Below, one piece after another: positions 6,981-9,282 of a stretch of 9,282 nucleotides of DNA. Source of the stretch: Candidatus Hydrogenedentota bacterium. Its GTDB lineage: Bacteria > Hydrogenedentota > Hydrogenedentia > Hydrogenedentales > CAITNO01. Position numbers and translations under genes: made by a program. Location: the NCBI GenBank assembly GCA_023145975.1, contig JAGLCZ010000444.1, positions 1 to 9,282 on the forward strand, written 5' to 3'. A model generated the notes under the pieces. It was not told the DNA's origin. It was given only the letters and a program-made list of their open reading frames with translations, and made no database searches. The stretch's first letter is position 1, and every line of letters begins with the position of its first letter.

Positions 6981-8219
6981 ATGCGCGGCACCCCAAAATC
7001 ACTGCGATTGCACATAGGCATATTCGGCAGACGCAATGTAGGAAAATCCAGTCTGCTCAATGCCATAACACGACAACAGGTATCCATCGTTTCTGACTTT
7101 GCCGGTACGACCACAGACCCGGTGGAAAAACCAATGGAACTGCTCCCGCTGGGTCCGGTACTCTTCATCGACACTGCCGGACTGGATGATGTAGGCGCAC
7201 TGGGCGCATTACGCAACGAACGCACCCGTGCCGTATTTGATCGGGTAGACCTGGGCGTCATCGTCTGTGAATCCGGGAAGTGGGAAGATTTTGAAGAAGG
7301 TATTCTCGATGAATTACAAGAACAAAACGTTCCCATTGTTGTGGTATTCAACAAAAACGATTTGGGCAAACCCAATACCGCCCTTCTTGAATCTCTAGCA
7401 GCGCGAAAAATACACACCGTAAATACAGTTGCCTCGGGAAACGAAGGGATCCTTGATTTTCGCCAGGCACTACTGGACGCTGCTCCCGCTGATTTTATTG
7501 AGCATCCCGCTGTGCTGAGCGATCTGGTCGGCCCGGGCGAAATGGCAGTATTGGTCGTTCCCATTGATAAGGAAGCACCCAAGGGTCGGCTTATCATGCC
7601 GCAGGTACAAAGCATACGCGATCTATTGGACGGTGACGCTTACTGCATGGTAACCAAGGAACGTGAATTACGCGATGCACTGAGCCGCCTGAACCGTCCT
7701 CCAAAACTCGTGGTCACCGATTCTCAGGCTTTTTTAAAGGTGGCGGCAGATACACCGCCGGAAATTCCACTCACTGGGTTTTCTATTTTATTTGCGCGTT
7801 TCCGGGGCGATTTGACGGCACAGGTGGCAGGTACACTCGCCATTGAAACACTGAAACCCGGAGATAAAGTGCTGATTGCCGAATCGTGCAGCCATCACCC
7901 CATTGCAGATGATATCGGGCGCGTGAAAATTCCTCGCTGGCTCACCCAATATGTGGGCGGAAAACTCGAATTCGATACGGTTCAAGGTCATGACTTTGCT
8001 GTAGACCTGTCACAATACAAGCTCGTTATCCATTGTGGTGCCTGTGTTACCAACCGCCGCGCCATGTTAAGCCGTATTTTGAAATGCCGTCAGGCAGGGG
8101 TTCCTGTCACCAATTATGGACTGGCAATTGCATATAGTCTCGGTATTTTTGAACGCGCCCTGGAACCCTTCCCTGCAGCATTGGAACTATTCCAATCCCA
8201 CAGCCGAATTAACAAATAG
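6981..8219 (+). CDS. hydF: [FeFe] hydrogenase H-cluster maturation GTPase HydF
   Basis: HydF is the scaffold on which the 2Fe subcluster is assembled and from which it is passed to apo-HydA. Numbered from the chosen ATG (412 residues), the N-terminal GTPase domain shows the P-loop GRRNVGKS (16-23), GTTTDP (42-47), DTAG (64-67) and NKND (124-127). The C-terminal cluster-binding domain has CSH (C303, H305) and HCGAC (H351, C352, C355), the CxH...HCxxC ligand set diagnostic of HydF. AAGGA (6968-6972) is eight bases from ATG 6981 but overlaps the in-frame ATG at 6972, so 6981 is the better start; it also matches the usual N-terminus RGTPxxxRLHIGIFGRRN. The gene follows aspA by 34 nt, clearly in the same operon. 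Identification is certain; only the start is open by three codons. Confidence 0.96.
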   Translation: MRGTPKSLRLHIGIFGRRNVGKSSLLNAITRQQVSIVSDFAGTTTDPVEKPMELLPLGPVLFIDTAGLDDVGALGALRNERTRAVFDRVDLGVIVCESGKWEDFEEGILDELQEQNVPIVVVFNKNDLGKPNTALLESLAARKIHTVNTVASGNEGILDFRQALLDAAPADFIEHPAVLSDLVGPGEMAVLVVPIDKEAPKGRLIMPQVQSIRDLLDGDAYCMVTKERELRDALSRLNRPPKLVVTDSQAFLKVAADTPPEIPLTGFSILFARFRGDLTAQVAGTLAIETLKPGDKVLIAESCSHHPIADDIGRVKIPRWLTQYVGGKLEFDTVQGHDFAVDLSQYKLVIHCGACVTNRRAMLSRILKCRQAGVPVTNYGLAIAYSLGIFERALEPFPAALELFQSHSRINK

Positions 8220-8229
8220 AGTTATACAG

Positions 8230-8258
8230 GTTTGCCGCCCTGTTAATTTGGCGCAAAC
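8230..8258 (+). repeat. Intercistronic hairpin between hydF and hydE
   Basis: GTTTGCCGCC (8230-8239) pairs with GGCGCAAAC (8250-8258) with one bulged C, giving a 9-bp stem and a 10-nt loop. There is no T-tract, so read-through into hydE is expected. It occupies much of the 74-nt hydF-hydE gap and may affect mRNA stability or relative expression; alternative pairing of CTGTT (8240-8244) with AACAG (8256-8260) is possible. Confidence 0.4.
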
Positions 8259-8293
8259 AGAACAACTAAAATACTCCTAAAGAAAGAATGCAC

Positions 8294-9282
8294 ATGTATA
8301 CTTCCTTCTTAAATATGCCCCTGGAAGTAATGGAAAGCTGGCTTCGCGAAACCGATGAAACACGCCTTGAAGAACTCTGGGCTGCCGCCAATGAAGTTCG
8401 TATCAGCTCTGTCGGCGATGAAGTGCATTTGCGAGGACTTCTTGAAATATCGAATATCTGTGCGCGTAACTGTGCTTATTGCGGTCTTCGCGCAGAAAAT
8501 AAAAAAGTGGAACGATATCGTATGCCGCCGGAAGAAATCCTGGAGTGCGTCCAACAGGCAAAGAAATTTGGATACGGAACTACGGTAATTCAGGCAGGAG
8601 AAGATTATGGCCTCACCCGCGAAGAAGTAACTGATCTTATACGATCTATTAAAAATGAAACCGGACTCGCAGTCACCCTCAGCCTGGGAGAACGCTCCGA
8701 CGAAGATTTGAAGGTCTGGCGGGATGCAGGGGCGAACCGGTATCTGCTACGTTTTGAAACTTCCAATGCCGAACTCTATGCGCGCATACACCCACCAGCG
8801 AAAGGGAAAACGATCAGTGACCGCCCCGCTATCCTGCGCCAACTGAAAACTCTGGAATACGAAGCCGGAAGCGGCGTTATGATCGGCATACCCGGACAAA
8901 CCTATACTTCCCTTGCTCAAGACATTGCCCTGTTCCGGGAACTGGACCTCGACATGATTGGTGTCGGTCCCTTCATTGCTCATCCGGACACGCCCCTGGG
9001 TAAAAAGGAACTACCCTGTGCCCCCGAAGCAGCGCAGGTACCCAATACAGAGCTGATGACCTACAAAGTGCTGGCACTCACCCGACTAGCTTGTCCGGAA
9101 GCAAATATCCCCAGTACTACAGCACTCGCCACCTTGAACCTTGCTAACGGACGGGAACTCGGTCTGCTGCGGGGAGCCAACGTACTCATGCCCAATATGA
9201 CCCCACCCGAATACCGTGCCCTCTACGAAATCTATCCGGACAAGGCCTGCATCCAGGAAACTGCCCGCGACTGCCACGGCTG
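8294..9282 (+). CDS. hydE: [FeFe] hydrogenase H-cluster radical SAM maturase HydE (3' partial)
   Basis: HydE is the radical SAM enzyme that acts on the HydG-made Fe-cysteine synthon on the way to the diiron dithiolate precursor. In-window residues (from ATG 8294) show GDEVHLRGLLEISN before the cluster motif CARNCAYCGLR (C56, C60, C63). IQAGEDYG, VTLSLGERSDE, YLLRFETSN, GIPGQTYTSL, GVGPFIAHPDTPLG and GANVLMPNMTPPEYR follow, all at HydE-typical positions. C319-X7-C327-X2-TG at the end matches the first two cysteines of the optional auxiliary cluster seen in some HydE proteins; the third codon is cut after TG. The frame is open at the window edge. The family is about 350 residues, so only some 20 are missing. 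ATG 8288 is an in-frame alternative start two codons upstream; purine-rich GAAAG sits seven bases before 8294. It is the fifth gene of the operon. Confidence 0.96.
   Translation, partial: MYTSFLNMPLEVMESWLRETDETRLEELWAAANEVRISSVGDEVHLRGLLEISNICARNCAYCGLRAENKKVERYRMPPEEILECVQQAKKFGYGTTVIQAGEDYGLTREEVTDLIRSIKNETGLAVTLSLGERSDEDLKVWRDAGANRYLLRFETSNAELYARIHPPAKGKTISDRPAILRQLKTLEYEAGSGVMIGIPGQTYTSLAQDIALFRELDLDMIGVGPFIAHPDTPLGKKELPCAPEAAQVPNTELMTYKVLALTRLACPEANIPSTTALATLNLANGRELGLLRGANVLMPNMTPPEYRALYEIYPDKACIQETARDCHG

Noticed and set aside
6959..7615. Long minus-strand ORF (218 codons) opposite hydF
   Set aside because: It is serine- and proline-rich low-complexity translation fully antisense to an unmistakable HydF with conserved motifs, so it is a shadow frame.
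1..9282. tRNA or rRNA genes, CRISPR arrays, insertion sequences, tandem repeats
   Set aside because: None was recognised: no regularly spaced repeats, no transposase motifs, and no cloverleaf-like segment in the intergenic regions.

Overview
The window carries most of an [FeFe]-hydrogenase maturation operon, preceded by a small group of accessory enzymes. Coding style is bacterial: AGGA-type ribosome binding sites, ATG or GTG starts, short intergenic gaps and moderate GC. The maturases HydE, HydF and HydG imply an anaerobic, probably fermentative, hydrogen-metabolising bacterium. The species is not identifiable from the sequence. A PVC-type or similar Gram-negative anaerobe is only a guess, resting on the esterase type and gene style.

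Left part (1-3500). A 5'-truncated alpha/beta hydrolase of the acetyl-esterase type runs rightward and ends at 684. It converges on a class I SAM methyltransferase with an N-terminal zinc ribbon (754-1617, minus). A 271-nt divergent spacer follows. It holds a perfect 8-bp GC-rich hairpin and a TATAAT box, and leads to a compact radical SAM enzyme of unknown substrate (1889-2677, plus). That gene converges, with a 13-nt gap, on a second SAM methyltransferase (2691-3500, minus). No pathway is obvious for these four genes.

Spacer 3501-3778. This divergent control region holds a TATAAT promoter box, a tight GGGTAG/CTACCC hairpin just after the expected transcription start, and an 18-bp 7-4-7 palindrome close to the hydG ribosome binding site. 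The palindrome resembles operators of the redox regulator Rex.

Right part (3779-9282, all plus, closely spaced). The order is hydG, a small ACT-like TM1266-family regulator gene, aspA-like aspartate ammonia-lyase, hydF and hydE (cut off by the window end). HydG makes the CO and CN ligands from tyrosine. HydE acts on the diiron dithiolate precursor. HydF is the GTPase scaffold that delivers the 2Fe subcluster to apo-HydA. The aspartase can release ammonia from aspartate, and its place inside the operon suggests nitrogen supply for the dithiomethylamine bridge, though this is inference. The hydrogenase structural gene hydA is not in the window.

The items most worth a second look are: the aspA start, where the good ribosome binding site serves an out-of-frame 9-codon ORF; the palindrome and hairpin in the hydG leader; and the orphan radical SAM enzyme between two methyltransferases.
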